A DNA stretch of 39,204 nt from Rhodospirillales bacterium Ga0074136 (GCA_001464375.1 LNEW01000091.1:1-39204); one strand, 5' to 3'; positions 8,159-16,566 are shown, counted from the first letter of the stretch. Numbers and translations are program-made. The notes: generated by a model not told the origin, from the letters alone.

Positions 8159-8172
8159 CCACAATATAGTGG
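8159..8172. promoter_or_regulatory. Near-palindromic AT-rich site in the divergent promoter region
   Basis: CCACAATATAGTGG matches its reverse complement at 12 of 14 positions and is one of the few AT-rich spots in the 298-base gap (8094-8391) between two divergent envelope genes. It could be an operator or an extended -10 for the lipoprotein. A TTGACC at 8240-8245 with TACGCA 18 bases on is a weak sigma-70-like candidate for the transglycosylase. Nothing else was recognised in this gap. Confidence 0.3.
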
Positions 8173-8391
8173 ATCATCGCTACACGTGGCGCCGGGCGCG
8201 TTGCAAGCACCCCCAGATGCGGTGGTGTGTCGGCAATACTTGACCCGGCAGCTCACGCCGGACTACGCAAGTTTTCAGAGTCTTGCGCTTAACGCCTGGG
8301 TGGCGGCGCTGCCGGGATGGGACGGAGGGGGATTCCGCACCATCCACATCAACGGCACTGTCGTGGCCAGGCCTGTTGGAGACCAGGGGGA

Positions 8392-9696
8392 ATGACCCGA
8401 TTTCGGCTGCGCGGTGCCAGGATGGCCTTGGCCTTCTGTGCCGTGGCCATGCTCGCCGCCTGCGCCCAGACGGGCCAGCGCAGCGCCGGCAACGGCCCGC
8501 ATTACAATCGCCCTGACAGCGCGGCCCCGCCCGGCCCGCCGGGGGACCCCTGGGGTCCCTGGATCCGCGACGCCTCGCGCCGCTTCGACATCCCGGAGCT
8601 CTGGATCCGCGAGGTGATGCGCCAGGAGAGCGGCGGGCGGGCCAATGCCACCTCCCATGCCGGCGCCATGGGGCTGATGCAGGTCATGCCCGGCACCTAC
8701 CGGGAGCTGCAGGCGCGCTACAACCTGGGTTCCGACCCGTACCACCCGTATGACAGCATCCAGGCCGGCACCGCCTACCTGCGCGAGATGTACGAGCTGT
8801 ACGGCAACCCGGCTTTCCTCGCGGCCTACAATGCCGGCCCGCGCCGGCTCGAGGACTACCTGTGGGGCGGCCGCGGACTGCCGAACGAGACGCGCAACTA
8901 CGTGCAGCGCATCGGCCCGCGCATCCAGACCGCCGCGCCGAACCGCCGCGCGCCCGCCGAGGTCTATGCCGCCGCCGAGATCGGCCTGACCATCCCGGCC
9001 GGGCCGCGCCCGATGGGTGGTGGCACCATGCTGGCGCTGCGCCAGCAGCGGGAGGCCGCGCCGCCGGTGCAGATGGCCGCGGCACCCCCGCCGCCGCCCG
9101 CCGCGCCGCGCGTGCAGGTGGCAAGCCTCGCGACCGCCGCGCTGGTCGCGCCGCCGGCCGCGCCGCCCAGCTACATGCGGGGCATCGAGAACCCGACCCT
9201 GACGCCGTCCGCCCGCGCCGCCCTGGCCGAGGCGGCCCGCGAATCCGAGATCGAGCGCGCCCAGCAGGCCGCCGAGGAAGCCGCGCAGACGCGTACGCCA
9301 AGCGTGGTGGCCGCCGCCTTGGCCGCGCCCGAACGCCGCGCGCCGGCCGGCTCGCCGTTCCGCAGCCTGGGCGGCATCGTCGGCACGGCGCAGGCGAGCA
9401 CCCTGCCCCGCGCGCCGCAGCCGGTGGCCGCCGCCGCGCAGGCCCCGGCCGGCGGCAATCGCTGGTCGGTGCAGGTCGGCGCCTTCGCCTCCGAGAACCT
9501 TGCGCGGGTCTCCGCCAACCAGGCGCGCGACTCGGTCCAGACCATGGGCGCGCGCACGGCCGTGACGCCGGTTCGCCAGGGCAACACCACGCTGTATCGC
9601 GCTCGGGTCACCGGCCTCACGCGCAGCGGCGCCGAACAGGCCTGCGCGCGCATGCGCAGCCGCGGCGCCTGCACGGTGGTGGCGCCGGACGCCTGA
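8392..9696 (+). CDS. Lytic transglycosylase lipoprotein with SPOR domain
   Basis: A 434-residue protein from ATG 8392 with AGGGGG upstream. A lipobox, LAAC, follows the signal segment. The SLT (family 1 lytic transglycosylase) domain spans about residues 50-200: the catalytic Glu is E79 in RQESGG, followed by SHAGAMGLMQVMPGTY and AYNAGPRRL, all hallmark motifs. A long Ala/Pro-rich linker leads to a C-terminal SPOR domain from about 357 (NRWSVQVGAFASENLA), which binds denuded septal peptidoglycan. The architecture suggests a septal or cell-separation murein hydrolase anchored in the outer membrane, similar in logic to RlpA. A terminator follows at 9710. Confidence 0.92.
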   Translation: MTRFRLRGARMALAFCAVAMLAACAQTGQRSAGNGPHYNRPDSAAPPGPPGDPWGPWIRDASRRFDIPELWIREVMRQESGGRANATSHAGAMGLMQVMPGTYRELQARYNLGSDPYHPYDSIQAGTAYLREMYELYGNPAFLAAYNAGPRRLEDYLWGGRGLPNETRNYVQRIGPRIQTAAPNRRAPAEVYAAAEIGLTIPAGPRPMGGGTMLALRQQREAAPPVQMAAAPPPPPAAPRVQVASLATAALVAPPAAPPSYMRGIENPTLTPSARAALAEAARESEIERAQQAAEEAAQTRTPSVVAAALAAPERRAPAGSPFRSLGGIVGTAQASTLPRAPQPVAAAAQAPAGGNRWSVQVGAFASENLARVSANQARDSVQTMGARTAVTPVRQGNTTLYRARVTGLTRSGAEQACARMRSRGACTVVAPDA

Positions 9697-9709
9697 GAGA
9701 CGGTCTGAG

Positions 9710-9731
9710 AATGCGCCTTCGGGCGCATTTT
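9710..9731 (+). terminator. Intrinsic terminator after the lytic transglycosylase gene
   Basis: AATGCGCC, tetraloop TTCG, GGCGCATT, then TT: a perfect 8-bp stem with the very stable UUCG loop, starting 13 bases after the stop codon. The A and T residues at the stem base give a run of four T on the plus strand. Confidence 0.85.
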
Positions 9732-9736
9732 GCGGT

Positions 9737-9806
9737 CCGGCACCGACCCCCTCCCATCCAGGATACTGTCGTTGGGTGGCCGGGGCGGGGAGCGGGTCGG
9801 TGCCGG
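9737..9806. repeat. 13-bp perfect inverted repeat with 44-base spacer
   Basis: CCGGCACCGACCC at 9737-9749 is the exact reverse complement of 9794-9806. The spacer has further C-rich and G-rich runs that could extend the pairing. It lies in a 235-base non-coding gap between the terminator and the small acidic protein. It could be a structured RNA, a 5' leader element or a mobile-element scar; nothing identifies it further. Confidence 0.5.
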
Positions 9807-9910
9807 AACTGCCAACCGGCCTCGAACCCGCGAATGCGTCGCGACGATGAAGTTCGGCGCCGTCATCGCACGGTGATGACAGCGCCCGGCCGGCGCGGGC
9901 GATGACGAAG

Positions 9911-9924
9911 CCTCCTGCAGGAGG
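9911..9924 (+). promoter_or_regulatory. Perfect palindrome containing the Shine-Dalgarno of the 9932 gene
   Basis: CCTCCTGCAGGAGG is a 14-base perfect palindrome. Its right half, AGGAGG, is the Shine-Dalgarno for ATG 9932, so a CCTCC/GGAGG hairpin with a TGCA loop would hide the ribosome site. As DNA it could also be a dimeric protein site. Confidence 0.5.
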
Positions 9925-9931
9925 GTGCGTC

Positions 9932-10186
9932 ATGGACGGTTTGGGTATCGAGATCGAAGGCGACAGCGAACCGGCGGTGGCGCTGGCGCTGCTGAAGATC
10001 GTGATGCGCGCCGAAGGCAAGGACGAGGGCGGCGCCAGCGCCGACTGGATCCTTGCCACCTATGGCCGCTGCCTCGCGGCCGTGACGGGCTTCGACACGG
10101 ACACCGATGTCGATCCGCCGGAAGACGAGGCCGACGACCAGGATGAGGGCGACGAGGACCAGGCGGCGGGGAAGGCCGCCGCCTAA
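9932..10186 (+). CDS. Small acidic hypothetical protein
   Basis: An 84-residue protein. ATG 9932 is chosen over ATG 9902 because AGGAGG sits 7-8 bases upstream. Residues 1-52 look like a compact helical domain (PAVALALLKIVMRAEGK, ADWILATYGRCLAAVTG). The remainder is an acidic, probably disordered tail (DTDTDVDPPEDEADDQDEGDEDQ) ending in a short Lys/Ala segment. No family was recognised. It lies 62 bases upstream of the acyl-CoA operon on the same strand and may share its transcript. The acidic tail could mediate binding to a basic partner, but that is speculation. Confidence 0.6.
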   Translation: MDGLGIEIEGDSEPAVALALLKIVMRAEGKDEGGASADWILATYGRCLAAVTGFDTDTDVDPPEDEADDQDEGDEDQAAGKAAA

Positions 10187-10248
10187 CCCCTCTTGCCGCC
10201 CTCGACGCGTGGCGTCACCCTCCGGCCGGTACCGGGAAGGAGACGTCG

Positions 10249-12384
10249 ATGCCAGCCGAGGGCGGTCACGCGCGCGCAGATTTCGTCGGCGGATTTGCCG
10301 CACTCGACGCCATGGTGCGGCCGCGTTCGGTCGCGGTGGTCGGGGCGTCCGACGACGCGACGCGCATCGGTGGACGCCCGATCGCCTACATGCAGCGCCA
10401 GGGTTTCGCCGGCACCATCCTGCCGGTGAACCCGAACCGCGCGACGGTGCAGGGGCTGACGGCCTTCGCCAGCGTGGGCGCGCTGCCGCAGGTTCCTGAC
10501 GTCGCCATCGTCGCGGTGCCGGGCGAATCCGCGGTGCAGGCGGTGGACGATCTGGGGGCCAAGGGCTGCCGCGCCGCCGTGGTCTTCACCGCCGGCTTCG
10601 CCGAAGTCGACGAGGCCGGTGCCGCCATGCAGGACCGCCTGGTGGCGGCCGCGCGACGCCACGGGATGCGGCTGCTCGGGCCGAACTGCCTCGGGCTGTT
10701 CAACGCGGCGATCAATTTCTACCCGATCTTCTCGCTGTCCTTCGAACAGGGCTGGCCGCTGCCCGGCAACATCGGCATTGCGTCGCAGTCGGGCGCCTAT
10801 GGCACGCATGTGTTCGCCGTCTCCCGCATGCGGGGCATCGGCACGCCGGTCTGCATCACCACGGGCAACGAGGCAGACGTGTCGCTCGGCGAGGCGATCG
10901 GCTGGATGGCGCAGGCGCCCGAGGTCGAGGTGATCTGCGCCTATGCGGAGGGGATTCGCGAAAGCGCGCGCTTCACCGCCGCACTCGACCTGGCGCGGCG
11001 CAACCGCAAGCCGGTGGTGCTGATGAAGGTCGGCCGCAGCGAATTGGGCGGGCATGCCGCGAAGTCGCACACCGCGTCGATCGCCGGCGACGACACCATC
11101 ACCCAGGCGGTGCTGGATGAATTCGGCGTGGTGCGTGCCAGCACCACGGAACAGATGCTCGACATCGCCTATGCAGCGACCAAGCGCATCTATCCCGTGA
11201 AGAACAGCCTCGGCGTCATCACGGTGAGCGGCGGGGCGGGGGTGCTGATCTCGGATGCGGCGGATGCCGCGGGCGTGCCGATGCCGCCGCTGCCCGAAGC
11301 GTCGCAGGCGCATCTGCGGTCGCTGATTTCCTTCTGCGCGCCGCGCAACCCGGTGGACTGCACCGCGCAGGCGGTGAACCAGTCGGAGTTGTTCCCGCAG
11401 TTCATCGAGACGACGGCGGCCGATGGCGGCTACGCGTCGATGATGATCTTCCTGACGCAGACCGCCGGGTCGACCACGCTGGCGCCGAAGCTGCGCCCGT
11501 ACATGAAGGCGGCGCGCGAGAAATACGCCGAGCGGCTGTGGGTGCTGTGCGGCATCGCGCCCCCGGACAAGGTGAAGGGCTACGAGGAGGACGGCTTCCT
11601 GGTCTTCGAGGACCCGACGCGTGCGGTTGGCGTCATCGAGGCGATGGGCCGCTACGGCGCCGCCTTCGCCGCCGCCCCGCCGGAGGAGATCGTCGTGCCG
11701 GACGTGACGCTTCCGGCGACGACGCCGTCCGAGGCGGAAGGCAAGCGTATCCTGGCGAAGGCGGGCATTCCGGCCGTGCCGGAGAAGGCTTGCGGGTCGG
11801 CGGACGAAGCGGTCGGGGCGGCCGAGTCCTTCGGCTACCCGGTGGTGGCCAAGATCCTGTCGCCCGACATCCTGCACAAGAGCGAGATCGGCGGCGTGCT
11901 GCTCGACCTCAACGATGCCGCGGCGGTGCGCGCGGCGCATGCGACGCTGCTGGCGCGTGCGGCCGAACGCGCCCCCGGCGCGCGCATCGAGGGCGTGCTG
12001 GTCGCGAAGCAGATCAAGGGCGCGGTGGAGATGGCGATCGGCATCGCCCGCGACCCGGTCTTCGGGCCGGTGGCGATGGTCGGCCTGGGCGGCGTGTTCA
12101 TCGAGATCCTGAAGGACGTGTCCTTCCGCCGCTGCCCATTCGGCGACGCGGAAGCCGAGCAGATGATCCGCTCGTTGAAGGGCTTCCCGCTGCTGGACGG
12201 CGCGCGCGGGCGGCCGCGCGCGGATGTGAAGGCGCTGGCTTCGGCGCTGGCGGCGCTGTCGCGCTTCGCGGCGGGCGCGGATGACCGTCTGCTGTCGGTC
12301 GATGTGAACCCGCTGCTCGTGCTCCCGGAGGGCCAGGGCGCCTTCGCGGCGGATGCGGTGATCGAAGTCGAGGAATCGCGCTGA
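10249..12384 (+). CDS. ADP-forming acetate/acyl-CoA ligase family protein (fused alpha-beta)
   Basis: A 711-residue protein from ATG 10249 with GGAG upstream. The order is CoA-binding Rossmann domain (about 20-150, SVAVVGASDDATRIG), succinyl-CoA-synthetase-like flavodoxin domains (about 160-470) with the phospho-His region KSHTASIAG (His about 274), and a C-terminal ATP-grasp domain (about 485-711, EAEGKRILAKAGIPAVPE, KILSPDILHKSEIGGV). Such enzymes interconvert acyl-CoA + ADP + Pi and acid + ATP + CoA; some members are acetyltransferase-like or act on aryl or branched acids. It starts a run of eight closely spaced genes, and its TGA overlaps the ATG of the MaoC gene (TGATG). It probably activates the pathway acid or harvests ATP from it. 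Confidence 0.9.
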   Translation: MPAEGGHARADFVGGFAALDAMVRPRSVAVVGASDDATRIGGRPIAYMQRQGFAGTILPVNPNRATVQGLTAFASVGALPQVPDVAIVAVPGESAVQAVDDLGAKGCRAAVVFTAGFAEVDEAGAAMQDRLVAAARRHGMRLLGPNCLGLFNAAINFYPIFSLSFEQGWPLPGNIGIASQSGAYGTHVFAVSRMRGIGTPVCITTGNEADVSLGEAIGWMAQAPEVEVICAYAEGIRESARFTAALDLARRNRKPVVLMKVGRSELGGHAAKSHTASIAGDDTITQAVLDEFGVVRASTTEQMLDIAYAATKRIYPVKNSLGVITVSGGAGVLISDAADAAGVPMPPLPEASQAHLRSLISFCAPRNPVDCTAQAVNQSELFPQFIETTAADGGYASMMIFLTQTAGSTTLAPKLRPYMKAAREKYAERLWVLCGIAPPDKVKGYEEDGFLVFEDPTRAVGVIEAMGRYGAAFAAAPPEEIVVPDVTLPATTPSEAEGKRILAKAGIPAVPEKACGSADEAVGAAESFGYPVVAKILSPDILHKSEIGGVLLDLNDAAAVRAAHATLLARAAERAPGARIEGVLVAKQIKGAVEMAIGIARDPVFGPVAMVGLGGVFIEILKDVSFRRCPFGDAEAEQMIRSLKGFPLLDGARGRPRADVKALASALAALSRFAAGADDRLLSVDVNPLLVLPEGQGAFAADAVIEVEESR

Positions 12385-13253
12385 TGGCGATCAACCACGA
12401 TCACCTGCTGAACTACCCGATCCCCGAGATCCGCCAGGCCATCCGCTGGCAGGATACGGCGCTGTACAATTTCTCGATCGGCCTCGGGCAGGACCCGATG
12501 GACCAGGAGCAACTCGACTTCCTGTACGAACCGCGGCTGAAGGCCATGCCGTCGATGGCCGTGGTGCTCGGCTATCCCGGCTTCTGGATCCGCAACCCGG
12601 ATACCGGCGTGGACTGGACGCAGGTGCTGCATGGCGAGCAGTCGATCATGCTGCACAAGCCGCTGCCGGCGGAAGGCGAGATCATCGGGCGGTCGCGCAT
12701 CACGTCCATCGTGGATCGCGGCGCCGGCAAGGGGGCCATGCTCTACAACGAGCGCGTGGTGACCGATGCGCGCACCGGCGAGAAGCTGGCTACACTGGAG
12801 GGCACCACCTTCGCGCGCGGCGATGGCGGCTTCGGCGGGCCGTCCGGGCCGATCCGCAAGCCGCACCCCGAGCCAGCCCGCCCGCCCGACCTGTCCGTGG
12901 ACCTGGCGACGCGGCCGGAGCAGGCGATCGTGTACAGGCTCAACGGCGACCACAACCCGCTGCATATCGACCCCGAAGTCGCGGCCAAGGCGGGCTTCCA
13001 GCAGCCGATCCTGCACGGGCTTTGCACCTTCGGCGTGGTCTGCCATGCGCTGGTGAAGGCGCTGTGCGGCTACGACCCCGCGCGCTTCGGGCGGATGGAC
13101 CTGCGCTTCTCCGCACCCGTGTTCCCCGGCGAGACCATCCGTACCGAGATCTGGCACGAGGAGGGCGGCGCGGCCTTCCGTGCGCGCGTTGTCGAACGCG
13201 ACAAGGTGGTGGTCAGCAACGGGCTGTTCCGCCACGCGGGTGCCGCGGCATGA
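12384..13253 (+). CDS. MaoC/hydratase-2 family enoyl-CoA hydratase
   Basis: A 289-residue double-hot-dog protein. The N-terminal half (AINHDHLLNYPIPEIRQ, ...QVLHGEQSIMLHKPLP) is the degenerate hot dog, and the C-terminal half carries the hydratase-2 motif YRLNGDHNPLHID with catalytic Asp189 and His194. The homologous activity is R-specific trans-2-enoyl-CoA hydration, as in peroxisomal MFE-2 and steroid or fatty acid catabolism. It overlaps the genes on both sides (TGATG in, ATGA out), so translation is coupled. It would hydrate the enoyl-CoA made by one of the operon's dehydrogenases. Chain or ring substrate unknown. Confidence 0.88.
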   Translation: MAINHDHLLNYPIPEIRQAIRWQDTALYNFSIGLGQDPMDQEQLDFLYEPRLKAMPSMAVVLGYPGFWIRNPDTGVDWTQVLHGEQSIMLHKPLPAEGEIIGRSRITSIVDRGAGKGAMLYNERVVTDARTGEKLATLEGTTFARGDGGFGGPSGPIRKPHPEPARPPDLSVDLATRPEQAIVYRLNGDHNPLHIDPEVAAKAGFQQPILHGLCTFGVVCHALVKALCGYDPARFGRMDLRFSAPVFPGETIRTEIWHEEGGAAFRARVVERDKVVVSNGLFRHAGAAA

Positions 13254-14074
13254 CCGCCGCGCAACGCGCCGAGCGCTTCGTCGCGCTGCACGCGTCAGGC
13301 TGTTTCGCGCTGCCCAATGCCTGGGACGCCGGCAGCGCGCGCATCATGGCCCATGCCGGGGCGGTCGCGATCGCGACCACCTCGGCCGGCATCGCGTGGC
13401 AGCTGGGGCGGCGCGACTACGCGGTCAGCCTGGCGGAATCGCTGGACAATGCACGGGTGCTGATCGACGCGACCGACCTTCCGGTATCCGCCGACCTCGA
13501 GGACGGGTTCGGGCCTTCGCCGGAGGATTGCGCGCGCACCGTCCGCGCGGCGGGGGAAGCCGGACTGGCCGGCTGCACCATCGAGGACACCACGCGCGAT
13601 CCCGGTTCGCCGATCCATGACTTCGACCACGCCGTGGCGCGCATCCGCGCGGCAGTGCAGGCGGCGCGCGCACTCGGCCGGCCCTTCGTGCTGACCGCGC
13701 GGGCGGAGAATTTCCTCAACGGTCGCCCCGACCTCGACGACACCATCCGCCGCCTGGTGGCCTTCGCCGAGGTGGGTGCGGATTGCCTCTATGCGCCGTT
13801 CCTGCCCGACATGGATGCCATCCGGCAGGCCGTGGCGGCGGTGGCGCCGAAGCCGGTCAATGTGCTGGCCGGCCCGCGGTCCGGCTTCGTGCCGATCGCG
13901 ACACTGGCGGCGGCCGGCGTGCGGCGTGTCAGCGCCGGCGGGCTCCTGGCACGCGCAGCCTATGCGCATACCATCGAGATGACGCGGGCGATGCTGGCCG
14001 GCGACCTTGCGCGCCTGGGCACCGTCCCGCCCGGGGCCGAACTGAATGCCGCCATGCGCGGCGAGGGAGACTGA
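13250..14074 (+). CDS. Isocitrate lyase/PEP mutase superfamily protein
   Basis: A 274-residue TIM-barrel enzyme from ATG 13250, overlapping the MaoC stop by four bases. It opens with the conserved FALPNAWDAGSARIM and keeps the metal-binding DLEDGFG loop (Asp82-Gly86), TIEDTT, and LTARAENFL. It lacks the KKCGH-type loop of true isocitrate and methylisocitrate lyases, as do many uncharacterised members of this subgroup. The chemistry is expected to be C-C or C-P bond formation or cleavage, or hydrolysis at an oxaloacetate-like carbon. Its place within a CoA-ester operon suggests it cleaves a hydroxy- or oxo-diacid, but that is inference. Confidence 0.85.
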   Translation: MTAAQRAERFVALHASGCFALPNAWDAGSARIMAHAGAVAIATTSAGIAWQLGRRDYAVSLAESLDNARVLIDATDLPVSADLEDGFGPSPEDCARTVRAAGEAGLAGCTIEDTTRDPGSPIHDFDHAVARIRAAVQAARALGRPFVLTARAENFLNGRPDLDDTIRRLVAFAEVGADCLYAPFLPDMDAIRQAVAAVAPKPVNVLAGPRSGFVPIATLAAAGVRRVSAGGLLARAAYAHTIEMTRAMLAGDLARLGTVPPGAELNAAMRGEGD

Positions 14075-14079
14075 CCGCG

Positions 14080-14760
14080 GTGATCAACAAGATCGTGCAG
14101 TCCATGGCCGAGGCCATGGCGGGCATCAAGGACGGATCGACCGTGCTGATCGGCGGCTTCGGTGCCGTGGGCCAGCCCGACGAGCTAATCGAGGCGCTGA
14201 TCGAACACGGCGCACGCGACCTGGTCTGCGTGGCGAACAATGCCGGCAATGGGCGCGTGGGGCTGGCGAAGCTCATGGAGCTGGGGCGGGTCCGCAAGAT
14301 CATCTGTTCCTTCCCGCGATCGGCCGGGTCGGTCGTGTTCGAGGAACTGTACCGCGCCGGCAAGATCGAGCTCGAGATCGTGCCGCAGGGCACCATGGCC
14401 GAGCGCATGCGCGCGGCCGGCGCCGGCGTGCCGGCCTTCTTCACCGCGACGTCCGTCGGCACGATCCTGGCGAACGGCAAGGAACAGCGCGACTTCAACG
14501 GCCGCACCTACGTGATGGAGCACGCGCTGAAGGGCGATGTCGCGTTGGTCGAAGGCTGGGAGGGCGACCGCTGGGGCAACCTGACCTATCGCGCGTCGGG
14601 CCGGAACTTCAACCCGGTGATGGCGATGGCCGCCGACCTGACCATCGCGCAGGTCTCGCATATCCGCGAACTCGGCGATCTGGTGCCGGAGAACGTGCAC
14701 ACGCCGGGCATCTTCGTCAGCCGCGTGATCCAGGTGGATCGCGGGCCGGCTTGGGCTTAA
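14080..14760 (+). CDS. scoA: 3-oxoacid CoA-transferase subunit A
   Basis: A 226-residue protein from GTG 14080, five bases after the previous stop, with GGGAGA upstream; the frame has no better ATG at the right place. KDGSTVLIGGFGAVGQPDELI is the glycine-rich start of the SCOT/PcaI alpha subunit, followed by NNAGNGRVGLAKLMELGRVRKII and YVMEHALKGDVALVEGWEGD, all family hallmarks. With subunit B it moves CoA from succinyl-CoA (or acetyl-CoA) to a 3-oxo acid or back. It could activate the operon's substrate or release the end product. The symbol reflects the family, not a proven substrate. Confidence 0.92.
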   Translation: MINKIVQSMAEAMAGIKDGSTVLIGGFGAVGQPDELIEALIEHGARDLVCVANNAGNGRVGLAKLMELGRVRKIICSFPRSAGSVVFEELYRAGKIELEIVPQGTMAERMRAAGAGVPAFFTATSVGTILANGKEQRDFNGRTYVMEHALKGDVALVEGWEGDRWGNLTYRASGRNFNPVMAMAADLTIAQVSHIRELGDLVPENVHTPGIFVSRVIQVDRGPAWA

Positions 14761-14784
14761 GCGTCGGGACAGGAGGACGGGAAC

Positions 14785-15426
14785 ATGCAGGGCTTCGACC
14801 GCAAGGCCATGGCCGCGCGCCTGGCGCAGGACATTCCCGAGGGTTGGTACGTCAACCTCGGCATCGGCATCCCGACCATGGTGGGCGACTACGTGCCGCT
14901 GGATCGCGAGGTGATCCTGCATTCCGAGAACGGTATCCTCGGGATGGGCCCCGCGCCGGCGAAGGACAAGGTGGATCCCTGGCTGGTGAACGCCGGCAAG
15001 CAGGCGGTCACGCTGCGCGCCGGCGGATCATACTGCCACCATGCCGACAGCTTCGCGATGATCCGCGGCGGGCATATCGACCTGTGCGTGCTCGGTGCCT
15101 TCGAAGTGGCGCAGAACGGCGACATCGCGAACTGGGCGACCAGCGAGAACGACACCGCGCCGGCGGTGGGCGGCGCGATGGACCTCGGCGCCGGTGCCAA
15201 GCGCCTGTGGGTCATCATGGAGCACACCACCAAGGATGGCCGGCCCAAGCTGGTCGAGGCCTGCGGCTATCCGCTGACCACGCCGCGCGCCGTCAAGCGC
15301 GTCTACACCAACCTCGGTGTGTTCGACGTGGTGGCGGAGAAGGGCTTCGTCGTGGTGGACCTGGCACCCGGGGTTTTGCTGGAGCAGGTGCAGGCGGCTT
15401 CGGGCGCGGTGCTGCATACGCAGTGA
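14785..15426 (+). CDS. scoB: 3-oxoacid CoA-transferase subunit B
   Basis: A 213-residue partner of subunit A, starting at ATG 14785 with AGGAGG upstream. It has YVNLGIGIPTMVGDYV and the catalytic Glu48 in SENGILGMGP, which forms the glutamyl-CoA thioester, then GGHIDLCVLGAFEVAQNGDIANW and the C-terminal DLAPGVLLEQVQAASG. Length and motifs match intact SCOT beta subunits. Two small hairpins lie between it and the next gene. Confidence 0.93.
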   Translation: MQGFDRKAMAARLAQDIPEGWYVNLGIGIPTMVGDYVPLDREVILHSENGILGMGPAPAKDKVDPWLVNAGKQAVTLRAGGSYCHHADSFAMIRGGHIDLCVLGAFEVAQNGDIANWATSENDTAPAVGGAMDLGAGAKRLWVIMEHTTKDGRPKLVEACGYPLTTPRAVKRVYTNLGVFDVVAEKGFVVVDLAPGVLLEQVQAASGAVLHTQ

Positions 15427-15432
15427 CGCAAC

Positions 15433-15479
15433 GCGCCCTGCGGGGCGCCAATGAACAGGGCGCGGGTCGTGCACCCGCG
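15433..15479 (+). other. Two intercistronic stem-loops after scoB
   Basis: GCGCCC-TGCG-GGGCGC at 15433-15448 and CGCGGGT-CGTGC-ACCCGCG at 15461-15479, in the 69-base gap between scoB and the dehydrogenase gene. There is no T-run. They may tune mRNA stability or partial termination inside the operon. Confidence 0.4.
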
Positions 15480-15495
15480 CGCAGTCGAGGAAACC

Positions 15496-16566
15496 ATGAG
15501 CGCAGCGACGGACGACCGCACCGAATCCATCCGAATGATCCGCGACAGCGCCGGCGCCGTGGCGCCGCGCGGCGGCGACAACAAGCGCGTGCGCGCGCTG
15601 CGCTTCACCAGCCCAGGCTTTTCGCGCGAGGTGTTCAGCGAGATGGGCGCGTTGGGCTGGATCGGCCTGGCGGTGGGCGAGGATGTCGGCGGCGCCGGCC
15701 TCGGCCTGTCCGAAGCCGTGGCGCTGGCCGAGGAGATCGGCGCTGGGTTGGCGCCGGAGCCGCTGGTGCCGGCGATGCTCTCGGCGCGGCTGCTCGCCGC
15801 AGCCGATGACCGCGCGCTGCTGGCGTCGCTGCTCGCGGGCGAGAAGGTGGTGCTGACCGCCTGGCAGGAACGCGCCGATTCGCTGGCCGTGCCCGGCACG
15901 CCGGATGCGCCGCGCGTCTTCATCCCGATGGCGGCGGGTGCGGACACCTTCCTGCTGCCGGTGCGCGAGGCGAACCGCATCGCCCTGCATGCGCTGCCCG
16001 CTGCCGGCGCGGATGTGACGATCGAGAAGGCGATGGATGGCGGCAGCATCGGCACGCTGCGCGGCGACCTGTCGCGCGCCACGCGCGTGGCGGATGATGT
16101 CGGCGCGGTACTGGAACAGGCGCTGGATGAGGCGGCGCTCGCGACATCGGGGCTGATGCTCGGCCTGATGGAGCGCGCCTTCGAGATGACGCTGGGCTAC
16201 CTGCGCACACGCCAGCAATTCGGTCGCATCATCGGCACCTTCCAATCGCTGCAGCATCGCGCGGCGGATCTGAAGATCCATATCGCGCTGACGCGCGCGG
16301 CGGTGGAATCGGCGGCCGCCGTGCTGGATTCCGGCGCGACTGGCGCGGTGCGCCAGGCGGCGGTGTCGAAGGCCAAGCATCGCGCGGCGGAATCGGGGCT
16401 GCTGGTCCTGCGGCAATGCATCCAGTTGCATGGCGGCATCGGCTACACGGATGAATACGACGTGGGACTGTACCTGCGCCGCGGCATGGTGATCGCGAAC
16501 CAGTACGGCTCGGCCACGCTGCACCGAAGGCGCTTCATGGCGCTGGCGCCGGAGGACGTGGAATGA
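15496..16566 (+). CDS. Acyl-CoA dehydrogenase family protein, catalytic Glu apparently missing
   Basis: A 356-residue flavoprotein. ATG 15496 is preferred over 15451 because of GAGGAA just upstream and the poor character of the extra residues. It keeps MGALGWIGLAVGEDVGGAGLGL, the RTRQQFGRIIGTFQSLQHR helix and the LHGGIGYTDEYDV loop that binds FAD. The region that usually reads IYEGTxEI is here NQYGSATLHRR, so the common catalytic Glu is not present. Together with the second dehydrogenase at 17338 this resembles heteromeric acyl-CoA dehydrogenases of sterol catabolism (ChsE4-ChsE5 type), where active-site parts are shared. It overlaps the crotonase gene (ATGA). Confidence 0.87.
   Translation: MSAATDDRTESIRMIRDSAGAVAPRGGDNKRVRALRFTSPGFSREVFSEMGALGWIGLAVGEDVGGAGLGLSEAVALAEEIGAGLAPEPLVPAMLSARLLAAADDRALLASLLAGEKVVLTAWQERADSLAVPGTPDAPRVFIPMAAGADTFLLPVREANRIALHALPAAGADVTIEKAMDGGSIGTLRGDLSRATRVADDVGAVLEQALDEAALATSGLMLGLMERAFEMTLGYLRTRQQFGRIIGTFQSLQHRAADLKIHIALTRAAVESAAAVLDSGATGAVRQAAVSKAKHRAAESGLLVLRQCIQLHGGIGYTDEYDVGLYLRRGMVIANQYGSATLHRRRFMALAPEDVE

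Noticed and set aside
9812..9850. A tRNA-like T-arm (GGTTCGA on the minus strand)
   Set aside because: The flanking bases do not form a 5-bp T stem, and no anticodon or acceptor stem could be built.
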